A stretch of DNA of 54,086 nucleotides, from contig JAGHYV010000027.1 of assembly GCA_017743475.1 (NCBI GenBank), positions 1 through 54,086 of the forward strand, in the 5' to 3' direction. This stretch comes from Roseiflexus sp. (GTDB lineage: Bacteria; Chloroflexota; Chloroflexia; Chloroflexales; Roseiflexaceae). The first letter of the stretch is position 1, and each line of letters begins with the position of its first letter. Under the pieces are notes generated by a model. The model worked only from the letters and a program-made list of their open reading frames with translations, made no database searches and was not told the DNA's origin. The position numbers and the translations under genes were made by a program. Below are positions 8,814-18,932 of the stretch, piece by piece.

Positions 8814-11161
8814 TTATATCAGACGAGCGATGGTATCCAGCAATGTTTGTTGATCGAATGCACGTTTGACGATATACGCATCCGCACCGACGGTCACCCC
8901 GCGTTCGCGGTGTTCTGGAGCATCAAGCGATGTTACCAGCACGATCGGCAGGTGTTTAAAACGCTCACTGGCGCGCAGTTTCTCGGTCAACTCAAAGCCA
9001 TTCAGACGCGGCATGTCGATATCGCTAATCACAAGATCGCATCCGCCATTCGTGGATAGACGCTGCAAAACTTCCAGCGCTTCGATGCCATCGGTGGCCA
9101 GATGCACCTGGTAGCCGGCTGTTTCGAGAATGTTCTTCTCCAGCATCCGTGTTGTCAGCGAGTCGTCTACAACCAGAATCTGCGGTATGCGCCGCTGTTG
9201 ATTGACATCAGGCATCACAGGCGCTGGCAGACGCTGCGCCCCCGATGCCGCCCGTACAATATCAACTGTATCCAGAATTGGCGCAATTGCACCATCGGGC
9301 AGGATGGCAGCAGCAGCAATAAACTGCACCCGTCTGATAGGAAACGGTAGTCGATGCACGACCAGTTCTTGCTCGCTTACGACACCATCAACCAGGCACG
9401 CTACCAGGCGTTCTCCACTGCTCCCCAATAACAGCGCCGCACAGCGCTCCTCGCCGCGTGAGAATGATCCCATCCCATTACCGGCTTCCACCAGATCCGC
9501 CAGATGCACCAGCACGACCGGACGACCGTCCACCAGAATGACTGTCCTGCCTTCAAGCACACGTACATCACTGGGTTGAACCGCCACAATTGGATCGACT
9601 CCAGCGGCACGGCGCAGATGTGTTGCCCGAGTTTCACCAGCAAGCCGTGAGTGCTGGTCAGTGAAACTGGAACGCTCAGCACGAAGCGACATCCTGCACC
9701 TGGCGTGCTGTGCACCTGAATCCGGCCCCGCATTCGCTCAATATGCGAATGGACGATATCGAGACCAACCCCGCGCCCCGACAGATGGCTGGCTGTCGTG
9801 CGCGTCGAAAAGCCTGGCAGGAAAATAAGATTGGCTGCGTCGGTCGGTGTGAGACGCTCCAGATCGGTCGCCGTTAGCAATCCCAGTTCAAGCGCCCGAC
9901 GTCGAATAGCCTCATCGTCCAGCCCGGCGCCATTGTCGGCAATCTCAATTGTCAACCAGTCGCCGTCAACGGCTGCATTCAGGCGAATCGCCCCCTGCTC
10001 CGGTTTACCACGATGCCGACGCACTGTTGCTTCTTCGATACCGTGATCAATGGCGTTGCGTAGGAGATGAGTGAGCACTTCACGCAGCGTGTCGAGCACC
10101 TGACGATCAGCTTCAGCACCCCCATCGTCGAAGAACAGATCGACCGGTTTGCCAGCGCTGCGACTGACATCGCGCGCAACCAGACGCAGCGACTGGAAGA
10201 TAGTCCGCAGCGGCAGCATGCGAGTGCGTCGGATCTGGAGATGCAGACGGTCGGTGACCGTACTCAACGTTGATTGATCGGCGGCAAGATCACGTGCACA
10301 TGCCGTCAATTGTTGATCAATCTCATCGATCAGCGCTGCTGCCCGGTTCAATGCGCCTGCCAGTTGCTGAAGATCACGCTGCTGAAGCTCGTTGCTATAG
10401 CGCTCATGGGTAATTGGACGGATGTCAAGATGATGCACCACCGGGTGGAAGGCATCGCTGTGAGCCTGATATCGCGCAACAACCGGGCGCACCTGACGCC
10501 ACAGGCGTTTCCAGGGCGCTAACATGCGTCTGAGATCCTGGATCCGGCGCGCCTGAGCGCGTATTCGCATCACCCCGGTCATCAGTTCGCCGACATCGTT
10601 GAGCAGGGTATCCAGTACCTCGATCGCACGGCGAACTGTGGTCACCTCCCCAATACCGGTCGGCGCTACAGGAAGACCGGCAGAAACGACCGGCGTTTCA
10701 TCACCGGAGATTGTGGCGTCTTCTGTTTGTTCCGCCAACTCCTGATCCGACGGCGGTTGCGCAAGAAAGGCGCGCAACTGGTGAACAGTCGTCTCGATAA
10801 GGGCGTTGTCTGGCGGGTGATGGGCAATTGCCCGATCCACTAAAACGCCGATCACGTCCAGCGCAGCGTACACCGGATCGCACAACGCTGGCGTCACGCG
10901 CAGGCGACGCTCTCGCAGCGCGGCAAACAGATCCTCGATGGCATGCGCAATTTGCTCAATACCCGGCAAACCAGCCGCGCGGGCGCTGCCTTTCAGGCTG
11001 TGCGCAGCGCGGAAAAGCTGGTCAACGAGTGCGCGGTCATCGGGATGATCGGGATGCTGCTCCATTTCAAGCAACAATGACGCGATTGCAGCGCGATGCT
11101 CCGCCTGCTCTTCGCAAAAAGCGGCAAAGACCTGCGTCATAATGTCATTATCGTTCTCCAT
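8814..11161 (-). pseudogene. cheA: CheA histidine kinase with C-terminal receiver, frameshifted in the P5 domain
   Basis: Repaired, this is a hybrid CheA of about 783 residues. HPt domain: His54 in AAHSLKGSARAAG. Dimer/ATPase region: LLRNAIDHGIE, IEIADNGAGLD, GRGVGLDIVHSHIE. CheW-like P5 domain: VSLTSTHGLLV onwards. Terminal receiver: ILVVDDSLTT, SDIDMPRLNG, Lys in YIVKRAF. The first frame is open from 11161 but leaves register at about 9588-9596 (AVPLESIQ, then out-of-frame residues to a stop at 9401). The continuation IVAVQPSDVRVLEGR lies in another frame, open down to 8814. Spacing against the family suggests a loss of about 4 bases. As written, the receiver and most of P5 are cut off, so coupling to receptors should fail. 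Confidence 0.87.
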
Positions 11162-11178
11162 ACCGCCGCACCTGCCTG

Positions 11179-13005
11179 CTATAGTCGATACCTGGCAATC
11201 GTCGCCTGCAACGACTGAGCAAGCGTGTGCAGGTCTTGCGCTGCGCGTTCTGCCTGGCGCGTACTGGCAAGTGCCTGGGTTGTCGCCTGCTGGATGGATG
11301 TCATCGCCTGAGCGATCTGATCCATGCCTGCGGTTTGTTGCTGGGCGGCAGCTGCCATTTGTACATTTGCCTGCGCTCCGCTCTCAACCTCTTTCGACAT
11401 TTGTATGGATCACCTGACCGGCGCGGATCGCCAGACTCACCCCTGCTCAACACCTTTCGTTCCTTCTTCCGTCACCATAACGGCGGCGTTGGTCGCGCGC
11501 TGAATTTCGCTCAGGATCTCACGTACCTGGACTGTTGCGGCTTTCGAGCGTTCCGCCAGATCGCGCACGTGCTGCGCCACGACGGCAAAACTCCTGCCCT
11601 GCTCACCGGCGCGTGCTGCCTCAATAGCCGCGTTCAGCGCCAGCATATTCGACTGGTCGGCCAGTTCGGCAATGGTGGTGGTAATGGCGCCAATCGCCTG
11701 CGTTTGCTCTGCCAGCGAAAGGATCGTCTGGGCAATACTCTCGACTCGCTCGCGGATCTGTCCCATACCGTTAATTGTGTCTTCGACCGCTTGTGCACCC
11801 TGACGCGCCACCTGGAGCGCCGTCTGGCTATCCTGTGCTACTTGCGCCGCCTGGCGCGCTGTCTGAAGCACAATCGCCTTTACCTCCTCGATGGTCGTCA
11901 ATGTCTGGGTAATCGCAGCGGATTGTTCGGTCGCAGATGCTGCCTGTTGCGTTGTGGCGGCAAGAATTTCGGCGGCAGCAGAGGCGATAGCTGCATTGGC
12001 CTGCTGAATCTGGAGCGTCATGGTGTGCAGACTGGCGACCATGGCATTCAAGCCTTTGCCAAGTTGCCCAAGCGCCCCGTTCTGGTGCACTTCCAGGCGC
12101 CGGGAGAGATCGCCCTCAGCAATGCGCTGGGTGAACGCCAGATATTCGGCGACCGTTTCTTCCAGCATCCGGCGGCTCTCGGCTTCCGCCTGACGCAATC
12201 GCTCCTCGGCTTCGCGCGCCTCCGCCTCTGCAGCACGACTGGCGCGCAGGCTGGCGACCATCTGGTTGTAGGCAGCGGCGAGTGTCCCGATCTCATCGTT
12301 CGATGACGCCTGAACTTCACGCGACAGATCGCCCCGCGCTACTGCGTTCGTCGCTTCGGTCAGACGCCCGATGTTCCGCGTAATCATCGATGCTAGAGCA
12401 ATGCTGACTACTGCAGAAGCAACCAGTGCCACAATCAGCAGGCTGGTGATCGTCATGGTTGCACTGCGGTACGCTTCCTGCGCTGCACCTGTGGCTTCGA
12501 GCGCCTGGCGGTTGTTTTCCCGCTCAAGTGCGGTAGTATCCTGGTTCAACTGATCGAATAGCGGTTTCAGCCCGATGAAGACGGACAATGCGGATTGCGG
12601 ATCATCGGTCTCAAAGATCTTTGTTCCAACCTCCTCGGTATATGCGCTCCAGTTTTTGCGAATGCGCGTGTACAGTTCACGTTCAATATCCGTTACGATA
12701 AATGTTTCATACTTCTGCAACAGGGCGTCCATTTCGGTCTCAAGTTCACGCCGCTCGCTATTGGTGCGGGACACCTGTTCGGGACGTGGATCTGCAATAC
12801 GCACCGCTGCCAGACTGCGGTGCCGGTTGACAATGCGCCGCATATCGCTGCTGGTGCGTGTCGCTGGCACGATGTTCTCGCTCAGGTGTTGAGCGCGATC
12901 ATTCATTAGTTCCATCTGATAGAGCGCAATCACGCCCAGGGCAATCATGAGCGCCGGTGTAAGTCCAGAAGCGCCGAGGAGTTTGAAGTAGATCGAGAGT
13001 TTCAT
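11179..13005 (-). pseudogene. Methyl-accepting chemotaxis protein with a short out-of-register patch
   Basis: A chemoreceptor of about 608 residues: N-terminal membrane helix, periplasmic four-helix sensor (about 35-185), second membrane helix ([20 protein letters not shown]), HAMP, then a long coiled-coil signalling domain ([44 protein letters not shown]). Its tip matches family 1 receptors. At 11401-11439 the frame contains TGA twice; the correct residues [14 protein letters not shown] can be read in a neighbouring frame, and the original frame resumes at 11400 (MSKEVESGAQANVQM). This fits a one-base loss followed by a compensating one-base gain. The start at 13005 has AAGGA upstream. Translation as written would stop in the second signalling helix. 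Confidence 0.85.
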
Positions 13006-13097
13006 ACCATCCTTGCTCAGCAGATATGAAGATAGCAGCATACCGTCGTGCCATGCACAACGGTTTCTGGACAGGAGGAAGGCGCCGGGCGGCAATC

Positions 13098-13646
13098 TCA
13101 GGCGACCGCCTGATGGTCGACGATCAGACGCGGATCGGCAAGCAGTGCAACTGGGTCGATCACGATGGACAGATCGCGGTCCACGCCGCGGATCCACGAG
13201 ATGGCAGCGTTTGCTGTCGTGACAGGTGCAGGACTGAGTTCAAGCGCATCTGAAGTCATATCCAGAATGCTATCCGCCAGCAGCACCGCATCGCCGCCGG
13301 TTCCCTGGAGTACGATCAGGAACGAGCCGGGAGCGGGCGGATCGACTGGCAGATCGAGCAGTGGACGCAGATCGAGACAGGTCAGCAAACGCCCGTGGAT
13401 GTTGACCAGCCCGACGATGAACGGCGGTGCGCGGAACAACGGCGTGTATGCGCGTAGCGGTTGCACCTCGCGTGCATAACGCGCCGGAAGCGCATATTGT
13501 CCGTCACCAAGACGGAAACGGATCATCACCTCGCCGCCGATTGCCGTGTCGATGACATCGTGCGCTGCGAGTGCACGTGCGCGCGCTTCGAGGATAGCGC
13601 GCAGTTCGGGTTGCGACTGAAATGTTCGCAGATCGTTGGTGTTCAT
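13098..13646 (-). CDS. cheW: CheW-like coupling protein (first copy)
   Basis: A 182-residue CheW-domain protein with an N-terminal extension of about 40 residues ([17 protein letters not shown]). The CheW fold is seen as [23 protein letters not shown], then [21 protein letters not shown] and [12 protein letters not shown]. It is the first gene of the chemosensory operon; mcp starts 92 bases after its stop. The 135 bases upstream, up to pth, should hold the operon promoter. A weak candidate on the minus strand is TTGTGA, 17 bases, TATCAA. Confidence 0.88.
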   Translation of the reverse strand: MNTNDLRTFQSQPELRAILEARARALAAHDVIDTAIGGEVMIRFRLGDGQYALPARYAREVQPLRAYTPLFRAPPFIVGLVNIHGRLLTCLDLRPLLDLPVDPPAPGSFLIVLQGTGGDAVLLADSILDMTSDALELSPAPVTTANAAISWIRGVDRDLSIVIDPVALLADPRLIVDHQAVA

Positions 13647-13781
13647 AGGGCTGTACCTGCTTCATTGCATGATCGCCAACGCTGGCGTTTTTGTGGCATC
13701 GCATAACAATATACAACGAGTACACACGGGGTGTCCGTACGGTTTGATAACGGAGTGCGATCAATTTCACAACCGGCACGT

Positions 13782-14477
13782 TTATTCATCAGAAGTATTG
13801 CTCGTGTTCGAATCGGACGATAGATCAGGCGCTTCTAGCAAGCGCTTTTGCTCACGCTTCGACCTTGGCAGCGGCGCGTTGATACGGTTCATTGCCACAA
13901 CTATTCCCTCACGTACCACCAGATCCAGCGCATCCGCTGCTTTTTGGATGATGTCTGGCAACTGCGCTTCCTGTTCAGGCGTGAAACGCCCCAGCACGTA
14001 GTTCGCCAGATCCCACGCAGGCGGCGGACGATCAATGCCAATCCGCAATCGAGGGAAGACCTGTGAGCCGAGCAGGGCGATGATCGAGCGCATGCCGTTG
14101 TGCGTCCCTGCGCTGCCGCGTTCGCGCAAACGAAGGACGCCAAACGGCAGATCGACATCATCATACACGACCAACAACTCTGTTGCTGGATTGATCTTGT
14201 ACCACTGGCGCAACCCGACAACCGCCTGCCCGCTGAGGTTCATATAGGTCTGCGGAAGTGCAAGCGCCACCCGCTGCCCGGCAATGACTCCTTCAGCAAT
14301 CTGTGCATTTGCGCGTTTTTGTGAGAATTCGAGCTGGTGTCGCTGCGCTAGTTCCGCGACGACGCGAAACCCGATGTTATGGCGCGTCCGGGCATAGGTT
14401 TCGCCAGGGTTGCCAAGCCCAACAATCAGCCACACGTAGTTTTCTCCTGCACTTGCGGCGATACTTACAGTGTTCAT
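13782..14477 (-). CDS. pth: Peptidyl-tRNA hydrolase
   Basis: A 231-residue bacterial Pth, which frees tRNA from prematurely released peptidyl-tRNA. Catalytic residues by comparison with the E. coli enzyme are Asn23 (GLGNPG), His33 (TRHNIGF) and Asp106 (YDDVDLPFG). The substrate-binding GSAGTHNGMRSI stretch is present. A tail of about 35 residues (KREQKRLLEAPDLSSDSNTS) exceeds the usual length. The frame is open to 14576, but the start at 14477 is the last Met before the conserved WLIVGLGNPG, so it is preferred despite a weak ribosome site. A hairpin separates it from the sortase genes upstream. Confidence 0.95.
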   Translation of the reverse strand: MNTVSIAASAGENYVWLIVGLGNPGETYARTRHNIGFRVVAELAQRHQLEFSQKRANAQIAEGVIAGQRVALALPQTYMNLSGQAVVGLRQWYKINPATELLVVYDDVDLPFGVLRLRERGSAGTHNGMRSIIALLGSQVFPRLRIGIDRPPPAWDLANYVLGRFTPEQEAQLPDIIQKAADALDLVVREGIVVAMNRINAPLPRSKREQKRLLEAPDLSSDSNTSNTSDE

Positions 14478-14537
14478 GATACGCGCTGAACGTAACCTGG
14501 ATGTCGGCGGATTCCAGAGGGTGCGCGCAACATCAAA

Positions 14538-14566
14538 GGCAGGTGCAGGATCTGACCGCACCTGCC
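14538..14566 (-). terminator. Terminator-like hairpin after the sortase substrate gene
   Basis: GGCAGGTGC at 14538-14546 pairs perfectly with GCACCTGCC at 14558-14566, with an 11-base loop. On the minus strand the stem is followed by only TTTG. It lies 34 bases beyond the stop of the surface-protein gene and upstream of pth, so it probably insulates pth. Confidence 0.5.
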
Positions 14567-14600
14567 CTGGCGTCACGATATCGGATTGTGCACCAGCGCC

Positions 14601-16580
14601 TTAGATACGAGACCGGGCGCGGTGGAGGCGCCATGTCCGCGCCAGCAGGGTTGCGCCGAGTAACGCAAACCCCGCTAGTGGCACACCTGTACTGGTCGCT
14701 GGCAACGGCGCGGCTGGTGCCGGACCGGTCGCGCTTCTGGCTGCGCCGGGGGTCGCGGTTGGGACGACCGCTACCGGCTGCGCTGCTTCGACAACTACCG
14801 TTGGTACTTCGGTTGTCGGTAGCCGGGTTGGTTCGGTAGTAACGGTCGGCGTTGCGGTTGGCGTAGTTGTCGCAGTGTTCGTCGGCAACACCTGCGCCTG
14901 CGCCGCATTGACCACATCAACGGTCACAATATTGGAGTAGAGCGGGATGGCGAGACCGGCGAAGGTCAACTCCGCCTGCGCCACAATCCGCGTTCCGGCA
15001 GGAACCGTCGGCTTGATCCTGGTCTGGACGATGACCTCGAATCCCTGCCCGGCGGGTAATTCGGCGATACCGAGCGAAACGCGGTTATCGGTGCGCGACG
15101 GATCACCTGGCGTAAATGCGCCTGGAAGGTTGCGATCAATCGGACCGGAGGAGAGTCCAGTGATTTCCAGGTTCGCCGGAAAGACGCTGCGCAGCGCCAG
15201 ATCGCGCAGTGCCTGGGTGGGATGCGTGTTGCGTACAGCGATCACGTAGGTCACTGCATCGCCAGGGAAGGCGCTGCCCCAGTTGCTCGCCATACGGAAG
15301 AAGACAGCATCGATGGCGGCAATGACGGTTGGTGACGCTACTGGTGTTGCAGTGCGTGCGCCACCTGTAGGGCGGGTTGGTCGCAGTTGTTGCGCAACCG
15401 GCGTGGCAGGCGCGACTGGCGCGGGGGTTGGCGGAAGCACCAGATCAACCGGCAGTGGCGGTGGAGCGCCTTCTGGCAGCGCGCCTCCCTCATCACCAGG
15501 AGGCGCTGGCGGTTGTGGCAGTGGCGGTGGTTGCGGTGGTTGTGGCGACGTTGATGGTGGTGTTGGCGATTGAGGAACCGGCGTTACCGGCGGCGGAGTG
15601 GGTCGGTTGGGGTCTGGCAATGGGGTTGGAGGAACGACGCCGCCACCCGGAATACGCACAATCACCGGATCCGAGGCAGCGGTAAAACTGCGGGCGTCCT
15701 GGGCGGCTGCCTGATTGGTAATAATCACTTCCGACTGCACAGAAGGGCGCACACGAACATTGATGTTGATCGACACTGGTTGATTGACAACCGCAGTAAC
15801 GTTACACACCACCGTATTGCCACTCACCTGGCACGAACCATTCGATGCGCTTGTTCCAACCACCTCAAGTTGCGCGTTGATTGGGTCGCGCACCTCGATC
15901 TGGATTGGAACCGATGAATTCGTGCCGACTGCCAGAGAATAGGTAAATTCCTGACCTGGTGAAGCAAACTGCACCGAAGCAGACTTCGAGAGAGTCAACG
16001 GCGGCACATCCAGAACTGGTGTCGGGCTGGGACCAGGCGTTGACGACGGGGTCGGCGTCCTGGTCGGTGAGAATGTCGGGATAAGCGTCGGAGTCGCGCC
16101 TCCATCGGTCGTCGGGGTAGGTGTATTGGTCGACGGCGGAGTCGCGTCCCCATCGCTTGTTGGGGTAGGTGTACTGGTCGGTGTTGGCGTGTTCACCGGC
16201 GTTGGGCTGCTCGTTGGGCTTGGTCCGGCCGTCGGGCTTGGTTCAGGCGTTTCTGTCACACGCTGCTGCGGTTCCGCAGGTGGCGTTTCATTCTGCTCAT
16301 TTGCGGGCACACTGGTTGGCGCACTGGTTGGTACACTGGTTGGCGCGTCAGTGGCGCTTTCACCTGGAGCAGGCGTGGCACCCACGGTCGGCGCCTCCTG
16401 CGCACGCGGAGCAGCTGGAACGAAGGCAGGATACACCCAGCGATATACCTCCGCATATAGCGGGAAGACGATCAGCGCGATGCTCAGAGCAATCAACGCC
16501 AGTTCGTAGAATGTCCAGCGCGCCGGCGCGCGCCCGCGCCCGAAGCGGGGTGAACGATGACGACCAGAGAGGCGCTGCAT
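14601..16580 (-). CDS. Pro/Thr-rich surface protein with sortase-type C-terminal signal
   Basis: A 659-residue protein. A membrane helix lies at about 24-44 (YELALIALSIALIVFPLYAEV). A long TPTPTS-rich stalk follows (about 60-190), then a DUF11-like beta domain (LTLSKSASVQFASPGQEFTYSLAVGT to about 310), a proline-rich linker, a second DUF11-like domain (about 420-555), a second Thr/Pro stretch and a C-terminal LPATSTG (626-632). A hydrophobic segment and Arg-rich tail end the protein. That ending has the shape of a cell-wall sorting signal, though two residues longer than LPxTG. It lies 33 bases downstream of a sortase on the same strand. Probably displayed on the cell surface; a structural or adhesive role is likely, with no enzymatic domain visible. 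Confidence 0.8.
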   Translation of the reverse strand: MQRLSGRHRSPRFGRGRAPARWTFYELALIALSIALIVFPLYAEVYRWVYPAFVPAAPRAQEAPTVGATPAPGESATDAPTSVPTSAPTSVPANEQNETPPAEPQQRVTETPEPSPTAGPSPTSSPTPVNTPTPTSTPTPTSDGDATPPSTNTPTPTTDGGATPTLIPTFSPTRTPTPSSTPGPSPTPVLDVPPLTLSKSASVQFASPGQEFTYSLAVGTNSSVPIQIEVRDPINAQLEVVGTSASNGSCQVSGNTVVCNVTAVVNQPVSININVRVRPSVQSEVIITNQAAAQDARSFTAASDPVIVRIPGGGVVPPTPLPDPNRPTPPPVTPVPQSPTPPSTSPQPPQPPPLPQPPAPPGDEGGALPEGAPPPLPVDLVLPPTPAPVAPATPVAQQLRPTRPTGGARTATPVASPTVIAAIDAVFFRMASNWGSAFPGDAVTYVIAVRNTHPTQALRDLALRSVFPANLEITGLSSGPIDRNLPGAFTPGDPSRTDNRVSLGIAELPAGQGFEVIVQTRIKPTVPAGTRIVAQAELTFAGLAIPLYSNIVTVDVVNAAQAQVLPTNTATTTPTATPTVTTEPTRLPTTEVPTVVVEAAQPVAVVPTATPGAARSATGPAPAAPLPATSTGVPLAGFALLGATLLARTWRLHRARSRI

Positions 16581-16613
16581 GGGAACGTTCCTCCTTGCGA
16601 TCCAGGCGCTGCG

Positions 16614-17519
16614 CTAATCGTCGGTCAGCGGCTGCGCCCCCACCAGATCGCCGATGACGATCAATCGCTGCGTATCCCAGTTGGTGCAGGTGATCAGGGT
16701 AAGTGTCGGCGTTGGCGTTGGATCGAGCACATTGACTTCTGTGGGCCAGACATTTCGCATATCACGAACCCGGTACTGATACCGCCACGAACCGGCATCG
16801 ACAAATATATCCGCCCCTATACGCAGGTGTCCCAGGTCGCGGAACACTGCCCCGCGCAGACCGGCATGACCTGCCAGCGCCATATTGCCGGGATCGCCCG
16901 GCAACCCCGTGCCGTGCAGATACCCGGCGGCATAGTCGGCGACCTGCCATGCGCCATTAACGACAAATACCTCAATCACCGGCGTATCGAGATCAATATC
17001 TGGAATGATCAGACGATGGGGCAGCAATCTGTGCCGTCCATCTTCCGGTGCACTGATGATCGAACGCGGCGCAAGAAACCCCTCCGACACCAGCGGTTGC
17101 TGCATGTCTGGCGTTGTGAATGGGAGCGGCACGTTCGCAGGAACGACACGGTCAGGTACCACTGGCGCCGATAAACGCACGACCGTCGTTGCGTGCGAAG
17201 AAGCATGCGCTGGTGCAGCGTGCCGTACCATCTGCTGTGCGTGCCACCAGTCGCGTATCGGTCCGTCCACTGCCCATTCGATAAAGATCAACAGCGCCGC
17301 AATACCGAACAGGCGTTCCGCGTGATGGAGCCAGTGATCAATCCACGTGCGCAGGCGATACCCTTTGAGCGCATAACGACGGTGCTCATCGAGAGAACGC
17401 AGCACGATTTGCTTTTGCCATGCTTTCTTTGGCGCAAGCGGTGTGCTGATCAGCGTTTCGAGCAGCGTTTCGTCTTCCTGTTGCGTTGAACCGGGCTGGC
17501 GAGGCGGTTGTACAGACAT
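16614..17519 (-). CDS. Sortase family transpeptidase
   Basis: A 301-residue membrane-anchored sortase. The cytoplasmic N-terminus (about 1-68) is followed by one membrane helix (LFGIAALLIFIEWAV, about 70-85) and a catalytic beta-barrel from about 165. Catalytic residues visible are His218 (ALAGHAG), Cys278 (LTLITCTNWD) and Arg285 (DTQRLIVIG). The long N-terminal cytoplasmic arm is unusual. It is the first gene of a two-gene unit with the LPATSTG protein, which is the obvious substrate. The sortase class is not certain from motifs alone; the TLITC pattern fits class D/E-like enzymes. Confidence 0.92.
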   Translation of the reverse strand: MSVQPPRQPGSTQQEDETLLETLISTPLAPKKAWQKQIVLRSLDEHRRYALKGYRLRTWIDHWLHHAERLFGIAALLIFIEWAVDGPIRDWWHAQQMVRHAAPAHASSHATTVVRLSAPVVPDRVVPANVPLPFTTPDMQQPLVSEGFLAPRSIISAPEDGRHRLLPHRLIIPDIDLDTPVIEVFVVNGAWQVADYAAGYLHGTGLPGDPGNMALAGHAGLRGAVFRDLGHLRIGADIFVDAGSWRYQYRVRDMRNVWPTEVNVLDPTPTPTLTLITCTNWDTQRLIVIGDLVGAQPLTDD

Positions 17520-17764
17520 GATTCCGGGTCATCACCCGCAATGTTTGCGCTTTACACCTTGAATGATTATACGCGATGCATGGCACATGTGCAATAGGAA
17601 TGTGCGAATCTGCTCTATGCTATCGCATTGCATATTTTTGAAGTGTAAAGTGATCCGTATAAAACACAAAGCGCAGTATACTATTGCCAGACAAGACGGG
17701 CTGATCTATGCCGGAACATTAGCCATCATCCAGCGATCTGGTCACTAAACAGGGCATTGCGGAG

Positions 17765-18860
17765 GTGCATGCCACGCTTGCCGCTTGCTCCCAGGCAATA
17801 CGGATGCGGTGCACTGAGGAGGATCATCGCTGGCGGATGTTCTTTTTCCTGACACTGATTGTGCTGATCACGGCTATCTTCTTCGTTCCCGCGCCGACGC
17901 TAGAGCGCACGTTGATCCTAATCCTCAGTGGCGTTTGCGCTTAGATAGAGATTGAGAATTTAATCTGGTATACATCTCTCGCCGTCGGGCTATATTTACC
18001 TCTTGCCGTGGGGCTGAAGCCCTCGGCTATGTGGGGCAAAGTCCGCCTGCGCAGGCTGTACCGGACTTATTCTTGAAATTCTTAAGCCCTCGGCTATCTA
18101 GGCGAAGCTCACCTGTGCGGGCTATATCGGATTATTTATTTCAAAGACCATAAGCCCTCAGCTATGTTGGGCAAAGCCCGCCTGCGCAGGCTATGCCAGA
18201 TTATTTAATTGCAAAGACCATAGCAGCACAATCTGTTCGTTGGCGGAATCCAACTGCTGCTCTGTGCGCGATACGGGGATGTATCTCAGTGTCCTGGTAA
18301 CACCGGGCGTCATCCGGCTACGCAGGCGAATGCATGCCAGCGTGTTCCTGCCCTGGCGTATTCTGGCAACGCTGATCGGACTTGTCGCACTCATGGCACT
18401 GGATGGCATCAATTCGACTATCAATAAGATTCGGGATAGCGCCGTAGTACGAACTGTACAACGATTTGCGTGCTGCGACAGGCACGGGCGCCAGCATAGG
18501 GCTGGCAATGACATTGGCGCTTCTCTTCAACACTCACTGTGCCATGATGTAGCGTTGGACCTGCCGGTCAGGGCATTGGCGCAAGCTGGGCATGATCGCC
18601 CTGGATAATACCGCGACTCTAACTGTCATGCTATGTTGGATTGCTGGTGTGGCCCCCCGTGCTGCTCGATCTCGTCAGCGTTGCGGGGCGCTGTTTGTGA
18701 CATCAGTGACCGCAATCGTGGCAGTAATGAACTAAGACGAAGCGATCACGCGCGTGACGCAACTGGTGCGCCTGGCAACGTTCGTACTCCTGGTGACCGG
18801 CTCATTCCTGGCGCACAGAGGGCTGCTCCGCGCGACGCTGATGGACGGCGAGAGCACAGG
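17765..18860 (+). pseudogene. Decayed DUF2085 membrane protein gene, split by an inserted repeat element
   Basis: Translation in pieces recovers one recognisable DUF2085-type protein. At 17765-17941: FFFLTLIVLITAIFFVPAPT and LILILSGVCA, followed at once by TAG inside repeat DNA. At about 18225-18275: HNLFVGGIQLLLCAR, then a frame change to RDTGMYLSVL. At 18330-18425: PWRILATLIGLVALMALDG. At about 18445-18545, with an in-frame TAG: YNDLRAATGTGASIGLAM. Further fragments run to about 18860 (VRLATFVLLVTGSFLAH). Family members read GVCA-QRP-HxxFxGGxQLPLCARDTGMYLG without a gap, so the 283 bases at 17942-18224 are an insertion. Several further indels and stops show the gene is long dead. Confidence 0.75.
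17942..18224 (-). mobile_element. Modular repeat element (three R1 units and part of R2) inside the DUF2085 gene
   Basis: Read on the minus strand the element starts ATGGTCTTTG at 18224, runs through three tandem units of about 70-75 bases, each with TAGCCTGCGCAGGCGGGC-like and ATAGCCGAGGGCTT-like segments, and ends in an R2-like piece (CAGCCCCACGGC to ATTCTCAATCTC, near 17946). The same modules occur at 4930-5044 and 28850-29110. No protein is encoded. Each R1 unit can fold through GCCTGCGCAGGC. Because the flanks rejoin as one protein, this is a non-autonomous insertion. No target duplication was confirmed by eye. Confidence 0.65.
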
Positions 18861-18932
18861 ATCACGACGCAAGCGATCATTGCCCGCGTCTCATATCTGG
18901 GCGCGATGCTGATGGACAGCTAGAGTACAGGA

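Noticed and set aside
13098-13646. Flagellar chemotaxis cluster
   Set aside because: No flagellar gene is present, and the order with CheA-receiver hybrid, lone receiver and RsbT-like protein fits an alternative-function or pilus/gliding system.
15283-16657. Plus-strand open frames rich in Gly and Val over the surface-protein gene
   Set aside because: They are the antisense of the Pro/Thr-rich repeats and have no ribosome site or independent similarity.
17563-17748. Small plus-strand gene upstream of the DUF2085 remnant
   Set aside because: No ribosome site and no similarity; the region more likely holds the promoter of the sortase gene.
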